DNA of 64,000 nucleotides from assembly GCF_030247195.1 (NCBI RefSeq), contig NC_080671.1, positions 34,198,343-34,262,342 on the forward strand, given 5' to 3'. This DNA is from Topomyia yanbarensis. Lineage: Eukaryota; Arthropoda; Insecta; Diptera; Culicidae. Every line of letters begins with the position of its first letter. The stretch's first letter is position 1. The position numbers were made by a program, and so were the translations under genes. Positions 10,078 through 21,970 of this stretch are shown one piece after another. Under the pieces are notes generated by a model. It was not told the origin of the DNA and searched no databases. It saw nothing but the letters and a program-made list of their open reading frames with translations.

Positions 10078-12724
10078 CCCCATTACACTATCCGGAAATA
10101 ATTGAAATCTTAGCTATGTTTGTTTTTAATTTTCATGGCATACTAATTTCTCACAGACAGATCCCTAAAAATATTCTGAACAGCGTACCAAAATTGCTGT
10201 TTATCAGCGTAATCAACACCCCATAATTTAATATTTCTGCAAGCTGTTTATTTCAAATTCAATCCTACTTTGTTTCCAATGCAATTAAGTTGTATAGTTT
10301 AATAGGCAAACTAAAACTTATGCTTCGCCATACATAATAAAACGATTATGCCTTAGACCGAAGACGGAACGGACGTAGCAACCGAAATTAACAATGTGCT
10401 ATCTACGTCACAAGTTATGAACAGCATGACGATGAGTCAGTCTATTGAATTGTTTTTTCTATGATTATAGTAATCATCCATCATAAAACTACTCGTAGGC
10501 ATCTGCGTTTACTCTTATGTTATTTCTTCCTTTATTCTTGATTAACGCCATCGTTCTGCTAGATGTTTTTTATGCTGCAAATCTATAGTAGGCTCTGTAA
10601 AAAAGCGTCAACTGACGTTAAAATAATTGGAGGAATATAAAGTTTATTTGAATTGTGACTATGAAGTATTTGAACATTTTACGGTTGATGGCAGCATCGT
10701 CGATATGCCGAATCGATTTGTAAGTAATGCGTACTGCAACACTGTGTAACGTTGTCGACTTTTATCATCCACACTAAATGGAAAGTATCTCATTTTCATT
10801 CACTCATTCAGCTGGAAAATCCAATTTCAGCTTGCAATCATCGAACAGGGCCCGAACCATCTGCCCTGCAACGTAGAATCACAAAGTGGGAATTAATTTT
10901 TATCACTTCGGAACGATTCCGTGGTCTTTTGTTTGTTCTGAGTGGAAGTCGAACGCTCGCATGATCGAATTGAAAATTAATAGCACCATAAGCTGCGAGG
11001 ATTTGATTTCCAATGTGCTTGCAGATGCATCCACTTTGCGCTGGTTTGCGTTTTTTAACCAACTTTTATGGTTCCTCTTACATCCATCCGTAAACTAAAG
11101 CCGTAAAAATGTAGAGTGCTATAATCGTTTATAACCCGGTTCAGTCCTTTTCGACTTTGCAGCAGACAAACATTCAATTCACTGCCAATCGAAATCAGTC
11201 TGTCTCCAGTCAGTGATTGTACAATTTTGTGGTTATCATTTGCTCTAAACCACCCAAAGGATTTAGATTGGAATTGTTCTATTACCTACTGTTTATAACT
11301 ACAGACATAAAGAAACATTTTCCTAACTTTAGTCATTTATCAGTTCTAAGCAGTAATATAATACTTACCATGTCTAGACAGCATCAAAAATAACCCCTTA
11401 GATGGTGAATTTTGTCACACCGACACAGCATCTATCTATAGTACCACTAGAACAAGATGAATGGTCTTATCGAGCATCGCACCAAAAATGCTCCCACAAC
11501 TGGTCGGAGATAGTACCCATTTGTGCTTCAATGTTTCAACCTGAGCATGAACTGTCTAGGTCTACCCCCGATTATCGCGATAAGCAGAGAGGAAGTAGGA
11601 CAAATGTGTGACCTGAAAACTCTTACAGCCTTTTGATCACATATAGCTATATAGCCGGTGAACACATGTCGTCTGTTTTGAAGTGGAATAGATACCCGCC
11701 ATCCAACCTCCGCCATCTAACCTCAATCCACACTCACTAGCTGCTGTTAGTTCTTTTCACATGCGGAAGGGTTTCCTAGATATATACCAGCCAATCTTGA
11801 GAGAAAGTCGAACATGTCAAGAGCGCAGCCTAGTAACAGTAGCATGAGATGGCAAGGATCACTCCAATCCGGCTCCCATTGTCCCGTTGTTGACTTATTC
11901 AAAGGGAATCTTACTTACACATGTTGGTTTCGTACATTGGCAGTAAAATTCTTCTGATCCTTTAAAGTCTTCTTTAAATATGTACCTACGGTAAGTTGAG
12001 TTTTGATACGGTAGCAGGAACATTTGACGGTCGATAGGAAGGTAAAAGGTGTATGCAGTATTCCTCCCTGAAAGGAGAAAATTGATTTAAAACGTTGTGT
12101 GTAAAGGAGCACAAAACGTAATTACATAAGTCGAGGGGTTTGCGTTTCGACTTCGTCTCTTCAGAGCCATGGTAGCATCCCGCTAGTGTTATGGTATTTG
12201 GATTGGTAGCTTCGGGTGCCACAGTTGTTCATACGAGAAAATGACAAAAAATAGGTTTGCGTTTATATTTTTTTTATAATTTTGTTATAATTAATCCTGT
12301 TAAGACAGATGTCTTCCGTTTAATTCCACCATAATAATAATAATAATGAAAAACTGTTGCTTTCCACCATCAATCAGATACTAGTATTTCAACTATTAAG
12401 TATAGTCTTCTTCAGTGTTCATATCAGACTGATTGAAAAGCAAAATTCACCGTGCTCATTATGCGCCAATACGGTTTTAGATCTTTTATGCTTAGGCTTA
12501 TGCTTCACGCGCCAAAATGGTTTTAAACAATTTTCTCCGTAATGGAGAAATAATAGTTACAACCCAACATTTTTCTCCACTAAGGAGAAATATAGCATAG
12601 TGCATATTGCATTCAATTGCTAAGCTAAACCAAGTTTCGAGTCTACGGGCCCTTTACGAAGGAGTGCAGAGTATATGTACCAGCAAATCAAGTTGAATAT
12701 TACAGGGTTATCACCGATTCGAGT
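10078..12724. other. No supported gene
   Basis: This is about 2.65 kb without a recognisable gene. A short ATAATAATAATAATAATG microsatellite is near 12331. Two small adjacent hairpins of the form TTCTCC..GGAGAA lie at about 12532-12590. The short frames have no recognisable domains. Confidence 0.45.
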
Positions 12725-13330
12725 TTGAACTGCACGGATCTGCTGACACATCTAGTTGGCTGTTTTAAAGAACTCATGTTTCAACCAGTGGAGATACTAG
12801 AGCACAAACGTCTGCATTCAGCATCAGTCGCAGCTGACGGAAAGAGGACATATGTCAATATAGACTCTTATCGGGTGACCTTCTCCGCGTCTCCCCTGAC
12901 CACGTTCGTCCACCTGTTCGCCTTTTCGTGCCGTGGGTCATGAGCTGTACTAATTGTAAACAACTGGGACACACTACCTCTCATTGATGCAATAAGGTTG
13001 GTTGTTGGAAATGCAGTGGGAATCATGTGGATGGATCCTGAGGAAGGGATGTGGAAAAGTATGTTTACATGATCTCGTGACATGTCCCACGTACAAACAG
13101 AGCTAGGAGAAACTAGGCGTTTCCTTCAGGGACGATCTAATCGATCTTTTGCAGAAAAGCTAAAGATAGCTATGCCAGCGGACTCTACGAGCATCTATGC
13201 TAACTTGTCCACTGACGAAGGCGAATGTGATGAACCCCAGGAAGAAACATCTCCCTCTGTGTCCAGAAGAATAGAAAAAGGAGGAACATTTCTTCTCTTA
13301 AGCTTCGTTGCAAAGGCCAGCAGGTGATCT
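12725..13330 (+). pseudogene. Jockey-like retrotransposon ORF1 (zinc-knuckle) fragment
   Basis: Frame-shifted pieces on the plus strand give a typical ORF1/gag C-terminal region. First comes a segment like the pre-knuckle domain (VNIDSYRVTFSASPL). Then come CCHC-type knuckles with CTNCKQLGHTTSH near 12946-12985 and CWKCSGNHVDGS near 13005-13040, each losing its last Cys to a TGA or neighbouring change. A tail follows with RSFAEKLKIAMP and YANLSTDEGECDEPQEE. Serial CCHC motifs followed by an acidic tail are usual for Jockey-clade ORF1 nucleic-acid-binding proteins. No reverse transcriptase follows. It is a dead fragment. Confidence 0.6.
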
Positions 13331-13719
13331 CAACTGTGGGATTCCCTTCGGGTTCGAGGTAGATCACCCAATGTCCCGGTTTGAGATGTACTGGCAAGTC
13401 GAAAAAACCATAAATATACAGATTTAACCATCCATTTATTTTTCTTATCATTCGCAGAAGTACTCGCTTGCACCGTACACCAACGATGGTTTTATGCGAC
13501 TTCCAGGTGGCATCTCTATCGAATGAGTTAACAAACATGGGATCTATAGCGCAACTCGGTGTGTTGCCTATCCGCATCTGCGCCGTACTATGAAATCGTC
13601 TGTATGATTCTTCAAACATGCCTTGCCGAATTACGTCTTATTCGACATGGTTAGCTATAACGCGCATCATGTTTTGCGTTAATTTTTAGCAAATTAGACC
13701 CTGAGGCAAGTTCGCAGAG
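13331..13719. other. Spacer between two ORF1 fragments, nothing recognised
   Basis: This is about 390 bp with no motif I can name. The overlapping minus-strand 139-codon frame (13200-13619) runs antisense to the ORF1 relic and has no domain. Confidence 0.4.
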
Positions 13720-13960
13720 AATCATCAGGATATGGTCCTATTACTATACCCCACTTACATGCAGTGCCCGAAGAATGTGAAGCATTTCCTTAAAAGACGC
13801 TCTAAGCACTCTTTTGCAGTAATGCTAAGGAGAGCCATATCACTCACACAAATATTTATGCTCTCTTGGCTCAGGAAGACTGCGACTCTAACAATTTCCT
13901 TGTGGGGATAGATTCCTTGTGAAGGCTAATTTTTCTCTTGAGAGGACGCCAAATATAACA
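13720..13960 (+). pseudogene. Second Jockey-like ORF1 C-terminal fragment
   Basis: The translation in shifting plus-strand frames gives KRRSKHSFAVMLRRA, then HTNIYALLAQEDCDSNNF. This parallels the SFAEKLKIAMP ... SIYANLSTDEGECD tail of the fragment ending at 13330. It is therefore another decayed copy of the same domain in the same orientation, about 600 bp downstream. It could be a separate insertion or part of a local duplication. It is broken by frameshifts. Confidence 0.45.
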
Positions 13961-14029
13961 GCTCGAGGAAGCGCTCGCACAAATACAAAGTAAGCAGCCC
14001 CTAGCTTTAGACCCTTGAGATCAAACAAG

Positions 14030-15838
14030 GAGTTTTAACAAAAAGCGCAAAAGAGAAAAAAATATGAAAACGTGGGGAAAAAATTAAAAAATGAGAACGT
14101 GAAAATGTCAAACCGCGAAAAAGTAAAACAGTGTAAAAGCGAAAAAGAAAAAAAGTGGAAATGTGAAAGTTTTAAAGTAAAAATGTGAAAACGTAAAAAA
14201 GTGACAAACTGAAAAAGTAAAAAAGTAGAGAAATGAAAAAGTCAAAAAGTAAAAAGGTGAAAAATCGAAAAAGTGAAAAAGGAAGGGAAAAAGTTAACAA
14301 GTAAAATAAGTAAAAAGTGAATAATTCACTTGTGAAGTGAAAAAGCGAAATGTGAAAAAGTGGAAAAGTGACAAGCTGAAAAAGTGAAAAGATAATAAAG
14401 GAAAAAAAGCAAAAAAAAATGAACAAATGGAAAAGTAAAAAGAGTGAAAAAGTGAAAAGGTAAAAAAGTGAAAAAGCAAAAAAGCAAATAAGTAAAAAAA
14501 ATGAAAAAGTAAAAAAGTGGAAAGCTAAAAACGTTAAAAAGTAAAAAATCGAAAAAGTGAAAAAAGGGAACAAGTAAAATAGTGAAAAAGAGAAAAAGTA
14601 AAAAGGTGAAAAATCGAAAAAGTGAAAAAGGAAGGGAAAAAGTTAACAAGTAACATAAGTAAAAAGTGAATAATTCACTTGTGAAGTGAAAAAGTGAAAA
14701 GGTGAAAAAGTTGAAATGTGAAAAAGTGACAAGCTGAAAAAGTGAAAAGGTAATAAAGGAAAAAAAGGAAAAAAAAATGGAAAAGTTAAAAGAGTGAAAA
14801 AATTAAAGGGAACAAGTGAACAAGTAAAATAGTGAAAATGAGAAAAAGCAAAAAGGTGAAAAATCGAAAAAGGAAGGGAAAAAGCTAACAAGTAAAATAA
14901 GTAAAAAGTGAACAATTCACTTGTGAAGTGAAAAAGTGAAAAGGTGAAAAAGTTGAAATATGAAAAAGTGACAAGCTGAAAAAGTGAAAAGGTAATAAAG
15001 GAAAAAAGTAAAAAAATGAAAAAATGGAAAAGTAAAAAGAGTGAAAAATTAAAAAGTAAAAAAGAGGAAATGTGAAAAAGTAATAAAGAAAAAAAGTAAA
15101 AAAGCAAATAAGTAAAAAAATGAAAAAGTGGAAAGCTAAAAAAGTCAAAAAGTAAAAAATCGAAAAAGTGAAAAAAGGGAACAAGTGAACAAGTAAAATA
15201 AGCAAAAAAGTGAAAAAGAGAAAAGTAACAAAGTGAAAAAGTGGAAAATTAAAAAAGTGAGAAGGTGAAAAAGAACAAATAAAAAAATTGAAAATTTGAA
15301 AAATTGAATAAGTGAAAAAATGAGAAAATGAAATAGTAAAAAGTGAAAAAGTAAGAAAAGTGAAAAAATGAAAAAGTAAAAAAGTGAAAAATGAACAAGT
15401 GACCAGTGAAGTAGTGAAAAGTAAAAAAGTGAAAAAAATAGAAATATGGAAAAAAGTGAGAAACTAAAAAAGTTAAAAAGAGAAAAGGTAAAAAAGTAAA
15501 AAAGTGAAAAAGCAAAAAAAAAAAAGTAAAATATCAAAATTTTAAAAAGTGAAAAGTGAAAATGTGAAAAGAAAAAAAATAAAAAAATTGAAAATTTAAA
15601 GAATTGAAAAAATGAAATAGTAAAAAAGTTAAAAAGGAAAAAAGTGAAAAAATGAAAAGGTGAAAATGTAAAAAAGTGAAAAATGAAAAAGTGATCATTG
15701 AAGTAGTGAAAAGTAAAAAAGTGAAAAAATAGAAAATGAAAAAAAGTGAGAAAGTAAAAAAGCAAATGAGTAAAAAAGTGAGAAAGTGAAAAGTGAGAAT
15801 ATGAAAAAAAAAAAAGAAAAAGTGGAACAAATGACAAG
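14030..15838. repeat. GTGAAAAA/GTAAAAA degenerate tandem array, block 1
   Basis: The top strand is almost entirely A, G and T. Variable 6-10-bp units of the type GTGAAAAA, GTAAAAAA and GGTGAAAAA repeat throughout. A longer unit recurs three times, marked by AATTCACTTGTGAAGTG (about 14327, 14671, 14915), showing higher-order duplication. The minus-strand frames give only Phe/Ser/Leu/Thr strings and are a composition artefact. Confidence 0.85.
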
Positions 15839-16519
15839 TGACAAGCAACAAGTAACAAGTAACGAGTAACAAGTAACAAGTAACAAGTAACAAGTAACAA
15901 GTAACAAGTAACAAGTAACAAGTAACAAGTAACAAGTAACAAGTAACAAGTAACAAGTAACAAGTAACAAGTAACAAGTAACAAGTAACAAGTAACAAGT
16001 AACAAGTAACAAGTAACAAGTAATAAGTAACAAGTAACAAGTAAGTAACAAGTAACAAGTAACAAGTAACAAGTAACAAGTAACAAGTAACAAGTAACAA
16101 GTAACAAGTAACAAGTAACAAGTAACAAGTAACAAGTAACAAGTAACAAGTAACAAGTAACAAGTAACAAGTAACAAGTAACAAGTAACAAGTAACAAGT
16201 AACAAGTAACAAGTAACAAGTAACAAGTAACAAGTAACAAGTAACAAGTAACAAGTAACAAGTAACAAGTAACAAGTAACAAGTAACAAGTAACAAGTAA
16301 CAAGTAACAAGTAACAAGTAACAAGTAACAAGTAACAAGTAACAAGTAACAAGTAACAAGTAACAAGTAACAAGTAACAAGTAACAAGTAACAAGTAACA
16401 AGTAACAAGTAACAAGTAACAAGTAACAAGTAACAAGTAACAAGTAACAAGTAACAAGTAACAAGTAACAAGTAACAGGTAGCAAGTAACAAGTAACAAG
16501 TAACAAGTAACAAGTAACC
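15839..16519. repeat. AACAAGT 7-bp tandem array (about 95 copies)
   Basis: This is an almost perfect head-to-tail run of AACAAGT. The few variants are AACGAGT near 15860, AATAAGT near 16021 and a GTAAGT deletion near 16043. Because 7 is not a multiple of 3, all minus-strand frames stay open and read the same LLVTCYL heptapeptide. That explains the long frames here, which are not genes. Shorter runs of the same unit recur at about 17279-17350 and 17886-17957. Confidence 0.95.
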
Positions 16520-17960
16520 ATTTTGTTAGTTTTTGCAGTGTTTTACATAATTGAAAAAGTAAAAAGTTACAAAGTGAAGAGGTGAAATAGTGAAAAAGTT
16601 AAAAACCGGAAAAGTGAAAATGTAAGAAAGTGAAAATGTAAAAAAGTGAAATGGTGAGAAAGTGAAAGACAATGGTAAAAAAGTAAAAAAGCAACCAGTG
16701 AAAAAGTACAAACGTGAAAAAGTGTAAAAGTAAAAAATTGAAAAAGTAAAAAGTTAAAAAGTGAAAAAAGTGGAAGTGATAAAGTGAAAAGTTAAAAGGT
16801 GAAGATGTGAAATAGTGAAAAAAGCGAAAAAAAGGAAAAGTAAACAGTGAAAAACCGGAAAAGTGAAAATGTAAAAAAGTGAAATGGTGAAAAAGTGAAA
16901 AAGACAAAGGTAAAAAAGTAAAAAAAGAGACCAGGGAAAAATTAAAACATGAAAAAATAAAAAAGTGAAAAATTGAAAAAGTAAGAAAGTAAAAATGTGA
17001 TAAAGTGAAAAGTTAAAAAGTGAAGAGGTGAAATAGTGAAAAAACGAAAAGGTTGAAAAGTAAAAAGTTAAAAAGCGGAAAAGTGAAAAAGGGAAAAAGT
17101 GAAACAGTGACAAAAAACAAGAGAAAAAATGAAAAAGTTAAATAGTAACAAAGTGAAAAAGTAAAATAGTGAAAAAGTAAAAAAAAGTGAAAAAATAAAA
17201 AAATTGAAGTAGGAAAGTGAAAAAGTAAAAAAAGTAACAAAGTGAAAAATTTGAAAAGTGAAAAAGTGGAGCAAATAACTAGTAACAAGTAACAAGCAAC
17301 AAGTATGAAGCAACAAGCAATAAGCAACAAGTAGCAAGTAACAAGTAACTATTTTGTTAGTTGTTGCAGTGTTTTACATCATTGAAAAAGTGAAAAGTGA
17401 AGAGGTGCAATAGTGAAAAAGCGAAAAAGTTAAAAAATGGAAAAGTAAAATGTGAAAAAGTTAAAAACCGGAAAAGTGAAAATGTAAAAAAGTGAAATGG
17501 TGAGAAAGTGAAAAAGACAATGGTAAAAAAGTAAAAAAGCGACCAGTGAAAAAGTAAAAACGTGAAAAAGTAAAAATTGAAAAAGTAAGAAAGTGAAAAG
17601 TTAAAAAGTGAAGAGGTGAAAAAGTGAAAAAGCGAAAAAGTGGAAAAGTTAAAAAGCGGAAAAGGGAAAAAGTGAAACTGTGACAAAAAACAAGAGAAAA
17701 CATGAAAAAGTTAAATAGTAACAAAGTAAAAAAGTAAAAAAGTAAAATAATAAAAAAGTTAAAAAATAAAAAAAATGAAAAAATAAAAAATTGAAGAAGT
17801 AGGAAAGTGAAAAAGTAAAAAAAGTGAAAACGTGAAAAAGTAACAAAGTGAAAAATTTGAAAAGTGAAAAAGTGGAGCAAATAACTAGTAACAAGTTACA
17901 AGTTACAAGTAACAAGTAACAAGCAACAAGCAATAAGCTACAAGCAACAAGTAACTATTT
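16520..17960. repeat. Higher-order repeats of GTGAAAAA blocks plus AACAAGT runs
   Basis: A module recurs: a short unique junction (TTTGTTAGTTTTTGCAGTG then TTTTACAT) at about 16523, 17351 and 17957, followed by several hundred bp of GTGAAAAA-type units, then a short AACAAGT-like run. Modules are about 600-830 bp long. The whole segment is a duplicated, diverging satellite domain with no coding content. Confidence 0.85.
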
Positions 17961-20101
17961 TGGTAGTTTTTGCAATGTTTTACATCTCAAACACTTATCC
18001 ACTTTAAATTTGAGAACAACACTATTTATTGTGAAAATCGGAATGGGACTGACAGAGCCATAGCGCGTTCTTCTGGTATTAACATTGATATTTATTTTCA
18101 GTTCGACTTTCGAACAATAATCTAGTTTGCACTTGGAAATGGGAATCTTATCCTGACTTATTTTATGACTTAACCTCATTTATTTTATGAAGCAGATCAA
18201 GATTTCAGCGTCCCTTTAATGTTGCCGTCCTTGGCAGGGACCAACCCGGTCAACCAGCACGCTGCGGGAATAGGCACACCATCCTTTTGTAGAGGGGAAT
18301 TTTTCCCGAGATGAACGAAGAAACTAGAATTTGAACATTTTTGAAAAATGTGTTATTTTTATTAGACCGTTATTAGTAAAAAATTAAGTAGGAACTAATA
18401 TAGCGATAAATTTGAGTTGCTGCTGCGGAGGTCCAACGTTGAAATATTTTTGCGTAAGGGGGACCGTTCACCCTAAGTGAAAAATGAAAACGATAAAAAA
18501 GATACGCGCGCCCATTCACCCTGAAAAGTCGCACGAAAGATGTTCTCACACAATACTTGCCCGCGTTTCGAAGCTCAAGAATAATTCGCGGTGAAACTTT
18601 TGCGGCTGGGTTAGCTCCCATTTTTTTTCTTTTGTCTTCGAACTTTAAATTAATGACCTGTACTGTATAGGGTATGAAAAGATGCTGCTATTATGTGGTA
18701 GACAGTTCAGTTTCAGTTGTAGGTCACGGACGCGCTCCCAATAACGTTGAACTGGTTTCGAGCTAGGCTCGCAAGTTTGCATGATAAATTCACTCACGCC
18801 CCTCGGATATCAAGGCTATATGCGGTAGGAAAAATATTTCTCACAGCGCAATGACGTAGCATTCCCAACACATCAATCGACTAGACAGATTGAGTGTTCT
18901 TTTTTCGAGTCCACTACATACTGTCAATGACTGCCCCCAAGTAGTGAGGCAAGTGTGCAAGCCCCCAAACCGTAAGCCGCAGACGAACATGTACTTGAAA
19001 GTGAATTTTGCAACCACTCTCGCCGAAGTAGGAAAGTTTGCTGCCTGGAGGGGGTTGTGGTCTTGTCAGCCGGAAATGCATCCGATGGCAATATTTTGCT
19101 GGGTGAACTTTTTCCCGCCACAGTTGATCGTTCTGAAATTTGTAACTAACGACTAGCTACGGGAACATACGGGTCGGTCGGTCGATGAGTTGGGCGATAG
19201 TAACTATCAGCAAAGTACTGATCCAAAGCCGTACTATCTTGCCATGTTCGATTTTATGCTGACTGTCTACGATACGACACCGAACCGGACACCATGTGTC
19301 GGTAATAACAGAATCAATTACACTATCATTTCGGTTGCGAGTATGCAGTTTTTTCCACTGTGACAATGCGGATTGGTTAAGCGTAGATAGGGAAATTTTG
19401 TGACTACTTTTTGTGTCAATGCATCTGGGCCAAGGTGGAAACATCTGGTAGAAGCATGAAAAACCGTTGGTATTATGTTCCATCGCAGAACTCGACCTTC
19501 TATTTCAACAGATGTCATACAGAAATTTTACGAATGAATCGAACATACACCGTTTGATTGAGAGATCAATATCTTGCTCCGGTACCGTCAGAACAGGGCA
19601 TCTGGTGTGAGAGTAATTGAATTCTAATTTAATTCGTGATTGATTTTTCTATGAAACGTAAAAATACCAACGAATGAATTTTACTCTTTGGTATGACATT
19701 GTGTTTTGTAATTGAGCTCACGCAAAAAAAAACTACTACTAACTCCTCGAACGGGGTTAAATTCGGCGAACTATTATTATTACTTTAATACTTTTAGTTT
19801 CAAAACATGTATTTTGGGTGTCAAATCTAATGGCCAACCAAAAAACCGTACTAATTTTGAGCGTAAATAAGGTCTTTCTAAATTAAAGTAGGCCGTGCGC
19901 TTCTTTTTCTCCTTCAAAGTTTTTTCCGAAATATTTGTTGAATTTATTTTAAATTTGTTTGCCCTTTGATTTTAATCTAGCCCGGCAAGGAATGAATATC
20001 CTGAAACACCAACTGAAATCCATTCGAGAGTGCCTTTCCTGATAGCAAAAAGGTCCGGGTTCGCTTCGCATTATAATCGTTTGTTTTTTTTTTTATTTCA
20101 G

Positions 20102-20328
20102 CACCAACCCTAAAATTAGTGGTGAACACCGTGAAACACAAGTCGAAATGTGTCAAACGAGAGCTTGATCCGACGAACATTCGAAAAGCAATTAAATTTG
20201 AACTTTACCCAGGATGGAATAAACCAAGCCTGCCGCCGGAAAAAGCGAGAGTCAGACCCAAACAAGATCCATCTCCGGTGGGTGCGGTTTGGAATTATTT
20301 CGAAAGTTTGTTTTTGGGATGTGCTTAG
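20102..20328 (+). other. Possible exon-like open frame after a splice-acceptor-like site
   Basis: A strong pyrimidine tract ending TTTATTTCAG (20092-20101) resembles a 3' splice site. The frame that follows is open for about 75 codons and is basic (VKHKSKCVKRELDP, PPEKARVRPKQDP). I recognise no family. Two other frames over the same bases are also open (20150-20428 plus, 20116-20466 minus), so openness alone means little. It could be a host exon, a transposon exon or chance. Confidence 0.2.
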
Positions 20329-20661
20329 AAAAAAAACCGGCATGAGAATCGGCCTAGTGAAATTTACCTTTTTCTTTCCCCATGCACCATCCTTAAAACC
20401 TGCTATGATAAATGAAGATAAATTTTGAACTAAACTCTCTTTTCGAGCTTCACGATTCCAACGCAAATTAGTATCATTTTTCTGTTAGGTTGAATCTTTA
20501 ACGGAAAGCAATTTTCCGTTTCAATAAGCAATGATAAAAATATTTCCTCTAAAGAAAGTCTCAGGAAATTCTCATTGAGGTTATCTGTGTGATAACTCAT
20601 TTTTGGCCCCTCTGTTGTGACTGAGATAGAGCAGGGAATGATTGATGGCTTTCCGTTGGCA

Positions 20662-20702
20662 CGATGACGATGAAGACGATGATGATGATGATGATGACGG
20701 TG
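20662..20702. repeat. GAT/GAC microsatellite
   Basis: This is a short imperfect run of GATGAC, GAAGAC and GATGATGATGAT on the plus strand. It is not within a supported open frame. Confidence 0.7.
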
Positions 20703-21130
20703 ATACCGAAAAAAGTCACGTGAACAACAGCCTCTTGCTAGTCAGGAAATGGGATTTAAAATGATATTCAGTTGATAAGTAGCTTTTATCCGGAGGATTC
20801 TCGTTATGTGAGGTGGGAACAAAACTAGAAAACAAAATACTACGGCTATCGCTAGTTGGAATAGGCCACCCAAGAAGATGTAGGACACGACTTCTGGGCA
20901 AAATATATCTTATTATTATCTGTTATACAGTAAGAATGTCGAAGAATTGGGAAAATCACACAGTTCTAGTAATTAATCATTTCGCTAGTTTAGCTTAGCT
21001 GGTTCTAATTTTTATACATTGTAGCGTCATCTAATTGGTAAGGGATTGGAAGATTATTTAAAACCATAGCACTGAAGTTAGAAGAACGGTTGGAGATGCG
21101 GCCACACGCCGTTAGATCTGCGGGATATGT

Positions 21131-21970
21131 GAAATGAAAAATAAATAAAGGAAAAAGAAAAACCTAAATTGAATAATTGAATAATAATGGAAAAGGAAAT
21201 TGGAAAAAGAAAATAAATAAAAACGAAAAAGAAAGAAAGGAAAAAGGATAAAGTAAAGGAAAAAGGATACAGGAAAAAGAAATATAGGAAAAATGAAAAA
21301 GGAAAGGTAAAATGTAAAAGGTAAAAGATAGAAGGTAAAAGGTAAAAGGTAAGCGGTAAAAGGTAAAAGGTTAAAGGTTAAAGGTAAAAGGTAAAAGGTA
21401 AAAGGTAAAAGGTAAAAGGTAAAAGGTAAAAGGTAAAAGGTAAAAGGTAAAAGGTAAAAGGTAAAAGGTAAAAGGTAAAAGGTAAAAGGTAAAAGGTAAA
21501 AGGTAAAAGGTAAAAGGTAAAAGGTAAAAGGTAAAAGGTAAAAGGTAAAAGGTAAAAGGTAAAAGGTAAAAGGTAAAAGGTAAAAGGTAAAAGGTAAAAG
21601 GTAAAAGGTAAAAGGTAAAAGGTAAAAGGTAAAAGGTAAAAGGTAAAAGGTAAAAGGTAAAAGGTAAAAGGTAAAAGGTAAAAGGTAAAAGGTAAAAGGT
21701 AAAAGGTAAAAGGTAAAAGGTAAAAGGTAAAAGGTAAAAGGTAAAAGGTAAAAGGTAAAAGGTAAAAGGTAAAAGGTAAAAGGTAAAAGGTAAAAGGTAA
21801 AAGGTAAAAGGTAAAAGGTAAAATGTAAAAGGTAAAAAATAAAAAGTAAAAGGTAAAAGATGAAAGGTAAAAAGTAAAAGGTTAAATGTTAAAGGTAAAA
21901 GGTATAAGGTAAAAGTTATAAGGTAAAAAGTGAAAAGGTGAAAGATGAAAAAGTTAACAATTTATAAAGT
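21131..21970. repeat. AAAAGGT 7-bp tandem array with purine-rich flanks
   Basis: About 200 bp of irregular purine-rich sequence (GAAAAAGG-type) leads into a nearly perfect run of AAAAGGT from about 21343 to 21830, roughly 70 copies. It then degenerates again to 21970 (AAAATGT, AAAAGTT). The top strand is almost C-free, as in the neighbouring GTGAAAAA arrays. No coding content. Confidence 0.9.

Larger units (their letters stand above)
17961..21130. other. Non-satellite island, no firm gene
   Basis: This is about 3.2 kb of ordinary base composition between satellite blocks. It contains a possible exon-like frame at 20102-20328 (listed separately) and a GAT trinucleotide run at about 20662-20702. 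The other short frames (for example 18890-19156 and 19157-19483) have no recognisable domain. Confidence 0.45.

Noticed and set aside
12532..12590. Two TTCTCC..GGAGAA hairpins as a regulatory pair
   Set aside because: The stems are only 6-7 bp and isolated; chance is sufficient.
15145..16521. Minus-strand frame of 458 codons (LLVTCYL repeats then Phe-rich)
   Set aside because: It is a product of the AACAAGT 7-mer array and the C-free top strand. Parallel frames of 321 and 272 codons exist over the same bases.
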